A stretch of DNA of 64,000 bases, from positions 227,376,467-227,440,466 of the forward strand of contig OX336388.2 in the NCBI GenBank assembly GCA_946902985.2, read 5' to 3'. Position numbers and translations under genes: made by a program. Below the pieces are notes generated by a model. That model was not told where the DNA came from, did no database searches, and saw only the letters and a list, made by a program, of their open reading frames with translations. Each line of letters begins with the position of its first letter. The first letter of the stretch is position 1. The DNA comes from Meconema thalassinum (lineage: Eukaryota > Arthropoda > Insecta > Orthoptera > Tettigoniidae). Of the stretch, positions 11,311 through 22,532 are shown one piece after another.

Positions 11311-11930
11311 TGGTATATATATCTACGGCCTATACATATAACAAGTCTACATGGCGACCATCCTAAATATTTAAACTGTTCTCAATATCTACGAATCTAT
11401 TACAGTAATCAAACTTTTTTTAAAATGTTGATAAAGGCTATGAACATAAGTTCACCTAGGGGACTTTCAATAACCTGGTGAGCACAAATCCAACATGGCG
11501 GCGATGCGAAGTATACATATTAAAATGGTCGTTTCTCGCGATTTAATCATCCGATTGCAGTGAAACTTGGTACGGTAAATGTATATACAAATTTTAATCC
11601 ATTGGCATCTAATTTATTTCAATAGGTTTCATAGTTACAAGATGGTAGCTGTGCGAAATTTTATAATCTCGTTTTTTCTTCTTGTGTCCTAATCATGGGA
11701 TTTAAGTTTGAAAACTACACTTACACTATTATCTTCATGTAAAAGTACATAACTCTAAGACTTACATAGTATAGAAAAATCCAGCATGGCGATCATCCGA
11801 AATATTAGACGGTTGTCAATATCTACGAATCTACTACAGCAATCAAACTGAAATTTTGTATGTTAATAGAGGCAATTAACAGAAGTAGGGTATATGAAAA
11901 TAGACTTTAGTTCTTAACGGAACTACTTGT
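11311..11930 (-). mobile_element. HINE-A copy, 5' half (continues 6,512-7,057)
   Basis: Body units in minus orientation carry CAACATGGCGGC at 11,491 and GCATGGCGATC near 11,778. The segment ends with the reverse complement of the HINE 5' terminus: a hairpin with arms TAGTTC and GAACTA, then CTTGT at 11,930. Together with 6,512-7,057 it makes one element interrupted by about 4.25 kb. Confidence 0.75.
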
Positions 11931-12328
11931 CATAAATGAAAATAGACTTAAAATGCACTAGTTTTCGTGTCTGGTTTTAGTGTTATATGAACGTCTGAAT
12001 TCTTCTACTTTCAGAAAATGCGTGGGTTTACACACTTAGGCTGCCTATAAATCCATCTAAAATGAGTGAAAATGAACCTTGAAAGAGAAGATGAGCGGCT
12101 TATCGAAAAGAGTGCAAGGTACTTTTTTTATCGATATCAGTTGCAATGGAGCTTATCGACTATTGAAATATTTGCTCACAAGTGCGTAAGATTTTCTGCT
12201 GAGATAACGAATGTCAATTCTGCCATCACTCACGTCTGATAAAATAAGGTTTAAAAGTTAACGGCATGATTACCTACTTATCTTTTCCCTAAAAAGATGG
12301 TTATTGGCTTTCACGGCCGGTGAATTAA
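11931..12328. other. Intergenic DNA, nothing recognised
   Basis: AT-rich sequence with no credible coding frame. ATTGGCTTTCACGGCCGG at 12,303-12,320 directly precedes the MITE. The same 18-mer recurs at 12,555, inside the MITE next to its right inverted repeat. Confidence 0.5.
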
Positions 12329-12673
12329 AACTCAGCAATTATTCTAGGTTTGTGCCGTGTCTTGTGTGGGGTTTCTCCTAGGACACCAAGCTGGCTCATC
12401 GGCGGGCTCTTGGTGTCCCCGCCTGGACCCCCACATGAGTATCGAACTGCGCGATACCTCCCTTTATATAGTGTGCTACTGCACTCCTTGACTGCGAGAA
12501 CCAAAAGCTCAAGATGCCTCAACCTCCCTATGAAGGCTTCCAAAAATATGGTATATTGGCTTTCACGGCCGGCGGGGACACCAAGTGCCCGCCGATGTGC
12601 CAGCTTGGTGTCGTAGGCGATACCCCACACAAGGCACGGCACAAACCTAGAAGAATTGCTGAGTTATATCTTT
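12329..12673. mobile_element. MITE with ~95 bp terminal inverted repeats
   Basis: The left arm starts AACTCAGCAATT and contains CTAGGTTTGTGCCGTG, GACACCAAGCTGGC and CGGCGGGC. The right arm is its near-perfect reverse complement, ending AATTGCTGAGTT. The arms meet a ~150 bp unique centre. Mirror-image frames on both strands arise from the inverted repeat and are not genes. Relics occur at 4,150-4,275 and 36,070-36,385. Superfamily not assigned because I find no clear target duplication. Confidence 0.75.
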
Positions 12674-13157
12674 TCCCTCTTCGACCTCGATCTATACTCG
12701 TGAAGATTCACCAAACCATACTAATATAATAAGTTTCGAAGAACCTTGTTCAGTAACAACATTGGATAATAATACCGCGTATAACGAAACTACAATATAA
12801 CGCACATATCAGTGCCAACGTGACGGTCGTGCGTGAAGCAAAACGCCCACTGCTGAGGGAAGCTCATAAATATTGTCCCTTCCTGTATCTTCACAAGGTC
12901 CTGGAAGCTCGTGATAGTGAATGTATCCTCCCCTCAAAACTGCTGTGGGAAGGAGTACCAACACTTAAGTTTAAATCCACAAGCTGTTTAATACGCAAGA
13001 CAATTTTCAATAACCGTAAAACACTTGCTCATACAGCAAACATTGGAAGGTTAATACAAACTGACTATTGAAAGGTTTTCCACATAATTCAAACTTGCAT
13101 CTAATTTGAAAGTGGACTGAAATCTATATAAAATATAAGACTCCTAGAGATTACTTT
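12674..13157. other. Unassigned DNA with one short open frame
   Basis: An 83-codon frame (12,820-13,071, plus) starts with ATG and reads VVREAKRPLLREAHKYCPFL. It has no recognisable domain, repeats or splice context, and lies just upstream of the conserved promoter block. It could be a decayed exon or chance. Confidence 0.25.
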
Positions 13158-13321
13158 ACAAAACACTCCAGATAAAAAGCTTCAAACAAAACCGTTGATC
13201 GCTTTGGTCACGCTGCTCAATAATGAATGTTGCAAGGTGTCAAGAGCTGCCACACCTTATCAACACGAGATGCTGATAACACTCGCCTATATAATGAGAG
13301 ACATCAGACTGGTCGCTTATC
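13158..13321 (+). promoter_or_regulatory. Core promoter of the ankyrin gene (copy A)
   Basis: A TATATAA box lies at 13,288-13,294. A TCATTG initiator-like site has its A at 13,322, 34 bp downstream, which is the normal spacing. The whole 13,158-13,420 block is repeated with few changes at 60,560-60,855, including TATA, initiator and splice donor. That conservation argues for function at least until the duplication. Conserved upstream words include CTTTGGTCA, GCTCAATAA and CACACCTTATCAACACG. The transcription start is a prediction. Confidence 0.55.
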
Positions 13322-13373
13322 ATTGAAGATCTGAGCTAGTTGAGTCTGCCAGCAAACCATTATCTTCCAACAG
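13322..13373 (+). other. Predicted non-coding exon 1 of the ankyrin gene
   Basis: It runs from the predicted start site to CCAACAG|GTACAG, a good splice donor at 13,374. It contains no ATG. Joined to either start exon (17,616 or 28,247), it places the sequence ACAGA directly before ATG, a favourable context with A at -3. The total 5' UTR would be 53 nt. Confidence 0.5.
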
Positions 13374-14259
13374 GTACAGTACATACTTCCTATAGTTTTA
13401 GGGACACTGCAGAAGCAATGCCAAGGGACAAATGACTCCCGAAACAGGTCTCTAATTCGTGAGTAAGCTCGTATTTCAACAGACAGTACAGGGTTGAGTT
13501 CGTTACTGTGTTCAGACATTTGATGTTCATGTAGAAAAATGCCTCAAAGTTATCTACAGCCTTGTTGTTGGACAATGAACTGCTACGTTCACAAACGTGT
13601 TCGTCCAACAACTGCTACTGTTAACAGACTAGTACACTCAGTTGCTGGCGAGTGATTATAATCTCGCTGTTTCACCAACGAACCCTACAAATAATTTAGT
13701 GATCACAGGTAGTTTAACTTATGTTATGAGTTATTCAATGAGCTCTGATCAACTTAACAGTAATTAAAACTTACAAATGAATGTCTAGATCTAAGTATTT
13801 GAGCAGCGAGTGTCCTTCGTTATTATAGGGGTTGTGTCTCTGTTTTTTAGAAATACTCTTAATAGTGCATCATTTATTTTTTTCCAGATTTCTACTTTAT
13901 TTGTTAGAGGAATACCTATTCCGATTCAGATCCTGGTTTCATGTGTGGCTTTAATATCAGATATAGTACTATAGTGAGTTCTTTATTTCTACACACACAT
14001 TAAGGTAGCAAAGGGGGTTGTATCCCTTCTCATCCTGTAATATTTACGATGGTACTTGCCCCACTTGGGCGACCAAATGCAATAGTTTGTACAGTACACG
14101 TTCAATATGGGCATACAAATGTAATGTTTATGAGTGAGAAGCTCCACTGGTGAGCTGACAATAGTAATTGTGTTTACCTGGAGTACTGTAGACAAAACAC
14201 AATAAAACTTCATATTGGTTGGGCGCCATCGGGTTAAATGCCATTTAAACATCGAAATA
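13374..14259. other. Intron sequence of copy A
   Basis: No gene. About 13,555-14,038 matches 27,225-27,648 in copy B (GTATTTGAGCAGCGAGTGTCC, TTCAGATCCTGGTT, CTTTATTTCTA), so it marks the segmental duplication. Sequence after 14,038 is specific to copy A. Confidence 0.6.
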
Positions 14260-15620
14260 AACAAGTAGATCCGTGAAGAACTATACAGCCGATTTTCATA
14301 TATCATAATTATGTTAATTGCCTCTATCAACAGAAAAAAATCAGATTGATTGCTGTAATTGATCCGTAGATATTGAGAACCAACTAAATATTGCGGATGG
14401 TCACCATGTTGGATTTTTGTATACGTAGGTGTTAGAGTTATGTACTGTTACATGAAGATTATTGTGTACGAGTAGTATTCAAGCTTCAATCGCATGATTA
14501 GGACACAAGAAGTAAAAACGTGTTTTTAAAACATAGCACAGCTGCCATCTTGTGGTTATGGAAACAATTGAAAAAAATAGATGCCAGTGGATTAACATTT
14601 AAGGATTTACTGTACCAAGTGTCACTGCACTCGGATGGTTAAAATGCGAGAAATGACCATGTGAATATGTATATTTCACGACGCCGCCATGTTGGATTTA
14701 TGATCACCAGGTTATTGAAAGTCCTATAGGTGAACTTATGTTCATATCCCCTATGAACATTAAAACATTCAGTTTGATTGCTGTAATAGATTCTTAGATA
14801 TTGAGATCCATCTAAATATTTCGGATGGTCGCCATGTTGGATTCTTATATGTATAGGCCATAGAGTCATGAACAATTAATGGACAATTGTTGCGTAGGTT
14901 CATTATTCAAACTTTCACTTCGATCGCATGATTACGACACAAGAAATAAAACTTAATTTTAAAATTCGCACAGCCACCATCTTGAGGTTATGTAAACAAT
15001 TGAACTAAATTAGATACCAGTGCATTACAATTGGTATAAAAATTTCATGTACCAAGTTTCATTGCGTTTGGATCATTGAATCACGAGAAAGATCCATTTA
15101 TAATTAATTTTCAACTTCGCTTGGCCGCCATATTCGTTTTGTAGTTAACCGATTTTTCAAAGTCTTATAGATGACCTTCCAGTAGTGCCCTTTATCTCTG
15201 TACAACATTTCAGGGTGATACCGCTAATAGTTTCAGAGATATAGAATGCCGGTGAAATATTTCGCACAGCCACCATCTTGAAGTTACATGAACAATTGAA
15301 CGAAGTTAGATGTCGGTGCATTACAATGAGTATAAACATATACTGTACAGAGTTTTATTGCGTTTGGTTGGTTAAATCACGACAAACGTATATTTAAAAG
15401 TCGCAAATTCGTTTGACCACCATGTTGGTTTTGTAGATACCAGGTTTTCAAAAGTCTCACAGGTGAACTTCTATTAGTTCCCTTTATCACCGTTAAATAT
15501 TCCAAGGTGATATCGGTAATAGTTTTGGAGGTATTGAATGCTGGTGAAGCTACGGAGTGTCATTGAAATAGCTCCAGCCATTTAGAAGTTATTAGGGGGG
15601 GGGGGTCACACACACCTTCT

Positions 15621-15653
<33 letters not shown>

Positions 15654-15712
15654 ACGGACAAAAGATGATCTCATCAGTCTATTTTTTTTTTCATAAATGA
15701 AAATAGGCTAAA
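14260..15712 (+). mobile_element. HINE-A copy in intron 1 of copy A
   Basis: A complete element. It has the 5' end AACAAGTAGATCCGTGAAGA, body units with GCCGCCATGTTG at 14,683 and several GCCACCAT variants, a G-run and CA microsatellite near 15,594-15,655, and the terminal hairpin closing AAAATAGGCTA at 15,710. Copy B has no element at the matching place, so it inserted after the duplication or was lost from B. Confidence 0.8.
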
Positions 15713-17010
15713 AACATAATCGCTTAACTTGGCTACGTAGACTCTTCTAAACTCAGCCCGTAGGGCAATTAAATTTTCATCCAGTATAGTAATTGCGATG
15801 AGAGGATAGGTTCGTATTATAGCTAGTTCTAACTAGAAGGAGGAAACACGGAGAATGAATGTAAAGAGTTAAATTTTATGATATTAACAAGAAGAATTAT
15901 AGAAGACATTATGATAGAAGAATTTCGGAATTTACAATTAACGTGGCGGCCAAACACAAACGAATACGAGGACGAGGTTAAGCTAAATTATTCCAAAAGC
16001 TAAATGAATTTAAATTAACTGTGCCCAAATAAAATTTACTAATGCAAAAACCGAGAAATATGTGATGTTGCTAGTGCTCTCACTGTTGATATCTGCATAA
16101 TATAGGTTTTGCTCGTCCCAGAGCAAATCTGCAGTCTGCTGCCGAATATCGTCGTCATCTTCTTGTTGTATTCGATGTTGTATAATTACGTAGTTGTGTG
16201 TGATGAAGTACTAGCTTCTTAAATCACATTTATGATGATAGCCAAATACACAACTATCACCATTAATATGTATGGACGGTATATGTCCCAACACATTTTT
16301 AACTTTAACTGTGAAGACACGCAAATTGATGATGGAGAATCAAAATAAGAATAACATTCAGAATGGAATGGCCTCTCAAGACTTGGATAACGTCTCTTAT
16401 AGCTTTTCTTCAACGCTCTCCACTCTACCCTGACCAATCACCTATTGTGTTTCATTGTGTTTCTCCTCTGGCATGTGATGATGTCCCTCTTCTGATTCGT
16501 TCAGCCATAGCGTGGTGTAAATTCTGATAATCACAGTACTTGTAGCAAAAATAAGATATCCCGGTCATGGAACGAGGCTAGATCCCTTGTTCTTGAGGAT
16601 ATGAGCTCTGGTGAACTGTCTTCTTAGAAAAGCGAGCCTCGGTAGCGTCCTTCGTTGATCTCTCAACTTCCAGGAAAATCTCCCGCGGCGCGCCGGGTCA
16701 AGTATATCTCAAGTTGCAACATATCCTCTCTCCCTGCTACCTGACAGAAAAGCCTTCGTGTTTGCTTGCTTTACCCTCACGTTAAATTTATTAAATCTTC
16801 GAATTGAAAATCTTCCATTAAATTAAATCAATTAAATTAAATATATACATATGGTAAACACTTCTTCTCTTTCCATATTAAAGTGATGTGAAAATAATTA
16901 CAATTTATAAGTTAAAAAATAATTTAATTAGGGGGCTATGATATTTCCCAACGTTATGCCTGTCGATTAATAATAATATTAAAACCTCATCTATGTCGAT
17001 ATTACAATCC
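15713..17010. other. Copy-A-specific intron DNA
   Basis: No credible gene. 16,540-16,780 is somewhat GC-richer, with GCGGCGCGCC near 16,685, but has no frame or motif I recognise. Homology to copy B resumes at about 17,010 (ATCCCAGAATTT). Confidence 0.4.
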
Positions 17011-17310
17011 ATCCCAGAATTTGTTTGCTTTGACTTATCAATTCACCTCCAGATGAATTTGACCGGAGTCTCATTTATACTTCACGTAAAAAAGACAATA
17101 TATAATTTTGAAGACAGTTTTCTTTGGTGCCATATTGACACTTGGTATTACAACTTTTGGGGACTGCACACCATTAATTAGGGAATATATTGTGCTGAGA
17201 AACTTTAATATCAATAGTAAATATAATTCAACACGCAGATTACCATGCACATTCTCTTTCACCTAAAATGTGATATATGTCTATCATGTGACCTTAAATA
17301 TGTAATATTA

Positions 17311-17535
17311 GATACAGCGTGGTGTAGTGGATAGTGTTACTGGTTACTGTTACTTCGGAGGTTTGTGTGCGATTCTCGGCTATGCCAAGAAATTGAATTC
17401 TGGTCTCAGAGCTAGAACGGGGTATAATAATTAGCCTCGTGATTCCCACCTTAGCTACTTCTTCTCCAGGCAAAACCCGAGATGGTTACTAACATATACC
17501 CACAGCCGCCTCCTTCCAAATTCTCACCTGAAATG
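17311..17535 (+). mobile_element. tRNA-derived SINE (family S5), copy A
   Basis: It has an A-box-like GTGGTGTAGTGGATAG and a B-box-like GTGCGATTCTCGG, followed by a tRNA-unrelated body (GAACGGGGTATAATAATTAG, TACTTCTTCTCCAGGC). The same SINE sits at the matching position in copy B (27,953-28,160), so it predates the duplication. A further copy enters the right edge of the window. Confidence 0.7.
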
Positions 17536-17615
17536 AAACCATAGCAAAGAATATAATGATTCCAAATATTACACCAGTGTCACTGTTGTTTAAGTATTGT
17601 CATGTCTTGTTTCAG

Positions 17616-17661
17616 AATGAGTGACCGTACGACTGGGGGCTCTGATTATTCTCTCCAAGAG
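17616..17661 (+). CDS. Start-codon exon 2A of the ankyrin gene
   Basis: A pyrimidine tract and CAG acceptor end at 17,615, then A-ATG. The exon encodes MSDRTTGGSDYSLQE and ends at GAG|GTAAGT, a strong donor at 17,662. It ends in phase 0. Copy B has the paralogous exon MSDRTTGSIDLPPE with the same borders. Conservation of the acceptor, ATG, the frame of the first seven codons and the donor in both copies supports a real exon. It can join in frame to the truncated copy A last exon or to the intact one at 31,182. Confidence 0.6.
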
Positions 17662-17764
17662 GTAAGTGAACAAGATAATATTTCCTGTATTTGACAAGGC
17701 ATAATATGATGAGAATTTATCGCATTCAATTGAAACACATAATTACACTGACGCTGAAAATATT

Positions 17765-17926
17765 AATCTGTTATCGTGGGTGGCGAGAAGAACAAATGAA
17801 TCTATTCTGAAAGAGTTAAGGATTGCCCCTAAAGCACACTTACTCCTAAACATCCAAAGGCAAATGTTGAAAACTTTCGACCATGTCGTGCGGCGAAAAA
17901 GCATTGAGAAGTGTAACATCCAGGAT
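17765..17926 (+). pseudogene. Old LINE C-terminal fragment, left half
   Basis: The plus strand reads LSWVARRTNESILKEL, then LLLNIQRQMLKTFDHVVRRK. This is the post-palm region of an insect LINE, of the type R-T-N-x-S-I-L-x-E-L followed by R-x-L-x-x-F-x-H-V-x-R. Its continuation, LIQDKVEGKWLRGRAP, lies at 21,268 onward. The two halves are separated by the LINE at 17,927-21,274. Confidence 0.7.
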
Positions 17927-18048
17927 TTATTTATTCGAGTCAAAAGCACTACAACATACACAAGAGGGATGATACACACTATTAAAATGGAATAATACGT
18001 ACAACAATGTCTCGAATTAAATTTTCTTCGCCCAGAAACGGGCCACTG

Positions 18049-19452
18049 TCACACCCCTTCCATTAACTCCTGCGTTGAGCAAGAGCACGGGCACAGTTCA
18101 CAAGAACACAGGTGTACCATGGTCTGTCTCTCCCTACACTCACAGAGTTCTGATTCCTGTAGGTATCCCCATTTGTGGAGATTAACTTTGCATCTCCCAA
18201 CACCAGTCCAAAGTCTGTTGAGTGACCGCCAAGTCTCCCAGTTGTTGTTGTGGCCTGCTGGAAGCCTTTCCTTGGCCTTCATCCAATCTGGTGGTATGGT
18301 GGATTGCCATAGCTGTATCCTGGCTACCACGGGCTTTGTAGTAGGCATCGATGTTGTTTGTAGAAAACTTTTCCTTGACTTTAGCCGCCTTCTTGGAGGC
18401 TGGTGACCAAAGAGAGGGTGAGCATGGTCCTCTGCGGACTTTCTTCGTTCGTTTGTGCTATGACCTCACGGCGTATCTCAGGAGGGGCTATTCCTGCCAA
18501 GGAATGTAGTTTGTGGACAGGTGTAGGTTTCAGGCAACCAGTAATTATTCTGCAGGACTCGTTGAGGGCAACATCAACCTGTTTTGCATGAACTGAATGA
18601 TACCATACAGGGCTAGCATACTCAGCAGCTGAATAACACAGAGCTAATGCAGGCATACGTAGTGTTTCAGCATGGGCGCCCCAGTCGTCCCCTATCATCT
18701 TACGAAGTATGTTATTTCGTGTAGATATGTTTTGTCTGACATTCATACAACGTTTCTTGTAAGATAGGGTGCGATCCAAAGTTACCCCTAGGTATTTTGG
18801 GGTAAAATAATGTTCCAGACGAGCTCTTCCCCAGCTAATATTGAGTTTCCATGCTGCTTCCCTGTTTCTGAGGTGGAAAGCACAAACCTGTGTCTTGGAT
18901 GGATTAGGTTTGAGTTGATTTATCTTGTAGTAAAGTGAAAGGTCCTCCAGTGCATCAGAGAGTATCTGCTCCACTTCTTCAAACTTTTCACTTTGTGCTG
19001 TCAGACAGAGGTCATCTGCATAAATAAATTTCTTGGTATGCAGAGATGTAGGCTGATCATTAGTGTACACATTAAACAGAAAAGGTGATAGAACACTGCC
19101 CTGCGGTAGACCATTTCGTTGGGTTTTCCACCGACTGCGGGTTCCTTGGAACTCGACAAAAAAACCTTCTGTTTTGTAGAAGACAAACAACCATTTCTGT
19201 GAGTCCAAAATCTTTGGTAATCTGGTACAGTTGACCCAGCAGGATTTGATGTTGAATGGTATCGTAGGCAGCCGTTAGATCCACCAAAACTGCACCAGTT
19301 ATCTCCCTGTTCTCCAAACCATCTTCAATGTGCTGTGTTAGGCTCAATATCTGTGAAGTACAGCTCTTTCCTGGTCTGATGCCTGCTTGTTCTGGGATCA
19401 GAAGTGGATCAAGTCTTGGAGATAGTCTGTTAGGGAGCATTCTCTCAAACAC
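18049..19452 (-). pseudogene. LINE reverse transcriptase and C-terminal Cys/His domain, frameshifted
   Basis: In reading order on the minus strand it contains: IPEQAGIRPGKSCTSQILSL (fingers), GAVLVDLTAAYDTIQHQ (palm block with the first Asp), NGLPQGSVLSPFLFNVYTND, FIYADDLCLTAQ (catalytic A-D-D), KYLGVTLDRTLSYK and LAGIAPPEIRRE. The tail has CECRERQTMVHLCSCELCPC, a Cys/His cluster. The reading frame changes near 19,100-19,200 and again near 18,350-18,400, so the product cannot be made intact. The domain order matches APE-type LINE ORF2. Confidence 0.85.
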
Positions 19453-19910
19453 TTAGTATAAATGGCATAACAGCGAGACTGGTCTGTAGTTCTTACGATC
19501 AGATGGATCTTTGCCAGGCTTCAGGATGGCTATGGTTTTTGCTTTCCGACATATTTTTGGAATTTGTTTGCGGCAAATTATGTTGTTGAAAAGTTGTAGA
19601 AGCCACTCCTTTGTGTTTTTACCAATTTTTTTGTGTGCTCTATGCGGATGTCATCAAGACCAGCAGCTTTACCATTCTTGCACATTTGTATGGCCATCTC
19701 CAGTTCTCTTAAGCTGAAGACACAGGAAAAGTCACTTGTTTAATTTTCGTAGTCTCTTTGGAGTTTGGTTTTCTTCGTGTGCTCCTCGACTTTGCCGTTC
19801 AACGCTAGCTGATGGGCTGTTTGGTTGGGAGATATGTTAGAATGCAATTTTCTATTGGATGGTTGATTGTTTAATCTCTTCATTAGACTCCAAACTTGTT
19901 GACTGTTTTG

Positions 19911-20097
19911 GAGGCGTGGTGGCTCAGCGGTCTAGCTGTATGCCTCTCACCAAGGCGGTCCGGGTTCGATTCCCGGTCAATGCATGTGAGATTTTCGAAG
20001 GGAAATGCCATGTCCTGTGGTTCGGATTCCACGTAAAAAGGAGGTCCCGTGGCTCATGATCTCAAGATTAACGGTCACGTTAAACTACAAGCTTCCT
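19911..20097 (+). mobile_element. tRNA-derived SINE (family S1) inserted in the LINE
   Basis: An A-box (GTGGCTCAGCGGTCTAGC) and a B-box (GGTTCGATTCCCGG) are spaced as in a tRNA. They are followed by a body with TGCATGTGAGATTTTCGAAG, GGATTCCACGTAAAAAGG and GATTAACGGTCA. It interrupts the LINE frame between the endonuclease linker and the reverse transcriptase. Decayed relatives lie at 30,934 and 35,188. Confidence 0.85.
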
Positions 20098-20352
20098 TTT
20101 TGTTGACTATTTTGTGACATGTTGATGTCAGATACTGTTTGAGCCCATTTGTTTCGTTTTATTTCTGCCAGGGCAGTATTGAGTTGACGACCTAGGTGAA
20201 TTGTTTCGTTTCCAAATGGATCCATATTGAAGGAACAAATGTACTCTGAGTATACGTCTATTATCTCTGGGGCAAGACCTGCAATGTACACTGTTCGGCA
20301 ACCCCGTGGAATGCACTGACCGAAGCATTTCTGGACAGTAGCCACAAACTGT

Positions 20353-21250
20353 TCATAATTCTGGAGATGCATCCAGCTCAAGAACAGATTCATCTAGTAA
20401 TGCCGTAAATTTGTTCCACTTAGCTTTCCGGAAGTAATATCTTCTTCGAAATGGTAAGCACTGAGGGCGTACTGCAGCGAAAACTTGGCACACAATTGGT
20501 CTATGTTGAGTATTTGGGATTGGGTTTGCTACGGTCTTCACGCACTGCACAGCAATTGTTTCACTTGAAGAAATTAAGTCGGGGTTGTAGCCACGTTTCC
20601 ATCTTCCACTGTTGAATGACGGAGGCATCTTCGGGTGGTGTACAAGGCACAACTCATTTGATTCAGCCCAATTTATTACAGCTTCACCATTTTCGTCATC
20701 ATGAAGGTAACCCCATAAATTACTATGACTATTAAAATCTCCAATTACAAAGTGAGTGTTTTGTTGTCCATATTTTTAGTCTTCTTAAAGTAGAACGGAG
20801 TATTGGGTGGATTATACTGTATATTGAAGATATTGTGCAACTTGATAGCTTCACTGTTAGTATCTCTATATTACCTTCATCAGAACCGTCAGTGGACAAT
20901 ACTGTGATACCTGATCTAATAAAGTTGGCACTCCCATATTGCTCGTGAGATCTTTCAGCGACTAGTATCATTCCTGGAATTGCAGGTAGTCTCTGCTGGT
21001 TACTTCTGTGGGTTTCTTGGATACAGAGTACATCACACTGATGTTCGTGACAGAGAGCAGATAAGAGATCTGCCTTGCTGTAGGAGATTCCTTCGATGTT
21101 AATCGAGACAATAGTTTGCTTTGGTCCTGAAAAGGACCTATTCAATAGATCATTTCCCATCGTAACACAAATGAATTGAAATGCTTTTGGAATGCTGACG
21201 TTCAGTTCAGTACTAGAAATTCTATTCCAGCACCTATGCAGGGACACCAC
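20353..21250 (-). pseudogene. LINE apurinic-type endonuclease, frameshifted
   Basis: The minus strand shows DVLCIQETHRSNQQRLP (the QET metal-binding motif), a GITVLS core strand, then after a frame change VIGDFNSHSNLWGYLHDD (the GDFN motif). ESNELCLVHHPKMPPSF and YNPDLISSSE follow, near the end of the domain. A linker region follows down to 20,085. Motif order fits the exonuclease-endonuclease-phosphatase fold used by LINEs to nick target DNA. The frame break lies near 20,760. Confidence 0.8.
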
Positions 21251-21274
21251 TTGCAGGAATCAGCTTCATCCCCT

Positions 21275-21480
21275 CATCCAGGATAAAGTTGAAGGAAAGT
21301 GGCTTAGGGGACGTGCCCCGAACTGGTACCTTCACCAGATAAAGAGTCTGACGAATCTGCCACTTCAGAAATTAATGCACACAGCAGAAGACCGTGGTGT
21401 ATGGCGGGGTATTGTTAACAAAATTGCGTGAAGGGTAACGACGTTCAAAATCGAACTACGACCAAGAAGAATGCCTGATC
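21275..21480 (+). pseudogene. Old LINE C-terminal fragment, right half
   Basis: The text LIQDKVEGKWLRGRAPN and IKSLTNLPLQKLMHTAEDRG is the last ~50 residues common in insect LINEs (G-R-x-P-x-x-W-x-x-Q-I...A-E-D-R-x-x-W-R). It continues the fragment ending at 17,926. Confidence 0.75.
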
Positions 21481-22439
21481 TAACTTCCTCATCCTGGCAT
21501 TATTATACAGAACACAAAATGAAAATATAGGATTTGGTAAATTAATGGCCAGAAAAAAAGTGTATTAAATATTAGGCTAGGGCATTTTGTTTATTGTTTT
21601 TATATTTGTTTCACATATAAATGTTGAAAACAGTTTTTAAATGCCAATAAGCGCACTAAGGGTTCAGTTAAAAAAACGTTATGTTCAGCAATTTTGACAA
21701 TTGGGCCAAATGGTGAAACGCTAGAAGTCCTGCAAAAGTGTGAATATACATGTTTTGAAAATAACTTCCGGCTTAAATTATATTTTGAGAAAACATGTTA
21801 TAAAATGTTTTGTTTTTAAAAAGGAACTTGCTCTACACATTTAAATGAAATTAAATATTGATTGCTTTAATCTACTCTTTGATTTGTGGGAAGCGCCACT
21901 ACGATTGCTAGTGTTGACCAATACCTGATCAAATCAAAATCGAAATATCTACTTCCATTTTGGCTGATAAGTCATGCACACCAAGCGTTAGACCACATCC
22001 TTTGCCGTATGTAGTTCACTAAATTGATGTAAAGATATTATTTTTTTGTTATCCTAAAATCTTCATTCCTAGGTCCTGCTCGTAACCCGTGGTGACTGAA
22101 GATGGCGTCACACAGTCATTGTGGAACTGGTCTTACCTACCCACTGTTGAACTGGTGTGGTTCCTTGCTGCTGCGATAACTTACATTATACCCAACTCTC
22201 AGCTGACCAACCAATCACGTGCTGGGGTCTCTAAAAAAGTTACTGAGCAATGTCTGAATGCTGTCTTGCTTTCAATAACACTACACCTAAGAGAATGAAT
22301 TATTACGTCTTGTGGTAAGGATTCCTCGTAGAAATGGTGGTCCCTTGGCTAAAGTCCACTAGATTATTGGTAATGTAAAGAAAATTAATTCCTTTCTCCA
22401 TCAACTAGGTCATGAGCTGTATCTTGTGTTTTGTTGCAG
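21481..22439. other. Intron of copy A with a dispersed repeat
   Basis: No gene. About 21,650-21,800 is a diverged inverted copy of 60,380-60,550 (shared words AACTTCCGGCTTAAAT and GAAAAGTG-type text). 21,925-22,300 matches 30,533-30,925 of copy B (CACACCAAGCGTTAGACCACATCC, GTCCTGCTCGTA, CTGAAGATG). 22,275-22,400 is the right half of the SINE that is whole in copy B. Confidence 0.55.
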
Positions 22440-22523
22440 AATGTGCGCAGAACACAGCAGAGTGCTGTAGAACACAATGAAGAACAGTTGCTTGGGGAGA
22501 CAGGGGATCTGGAAGAACGGTAG
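22440..22523 (+). pseudogene. Truncated copy A of the ankyrin gene's last exon
   Basis: The TTTTGTTGCAG acceptor ends at 22,439, as in copy B. The exon reads NVRRTQQSAVEHNEEQLLGE then TGDLEER and stops at TAG (22,521-22,523). Compared with copy B there is a ~27 nt deletion after NV and then recognisable alignment (AACACAG...GAACA.CTGCTTSGGGAGA). The rest of the exon is gone, replaced by HINE termini from about 22,533. Spliced to exon 2A it would give a 42-residue peptide. I treat it as a relic. Confidence 0.65.
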
Positions 22524-22532
22524 GAACAGTCT

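Larger units (their letters stand above)
17927..21274 (-). mobile_element. LINE (APE-type endonuclease, Jockey/I-like) with 10-bp TSD
   Basis: A 3.35 kb minus-strand non-LTR retrotransposon flanked by identical CATCCAGGAT at 17,917-17,926 and 21,275-21,284. Its 5' end is at the right and its 3' end (AATAAATAA) at the left. It encodes endonuclease, reverse transcriptase and a cysteine/histidine tail but is frameshifted, and carries a SINE at 19,911-20,097. At 3.35 kb it is probably missing the first open reading frame. The clade assignment is from general appearance and not firm. Confidence 0.8.

Noticed and set aside
12325..12729. Mirror-image frames on both strands
   Set aside because: Produced by the ~95 bp inverted repeats of a MITE.
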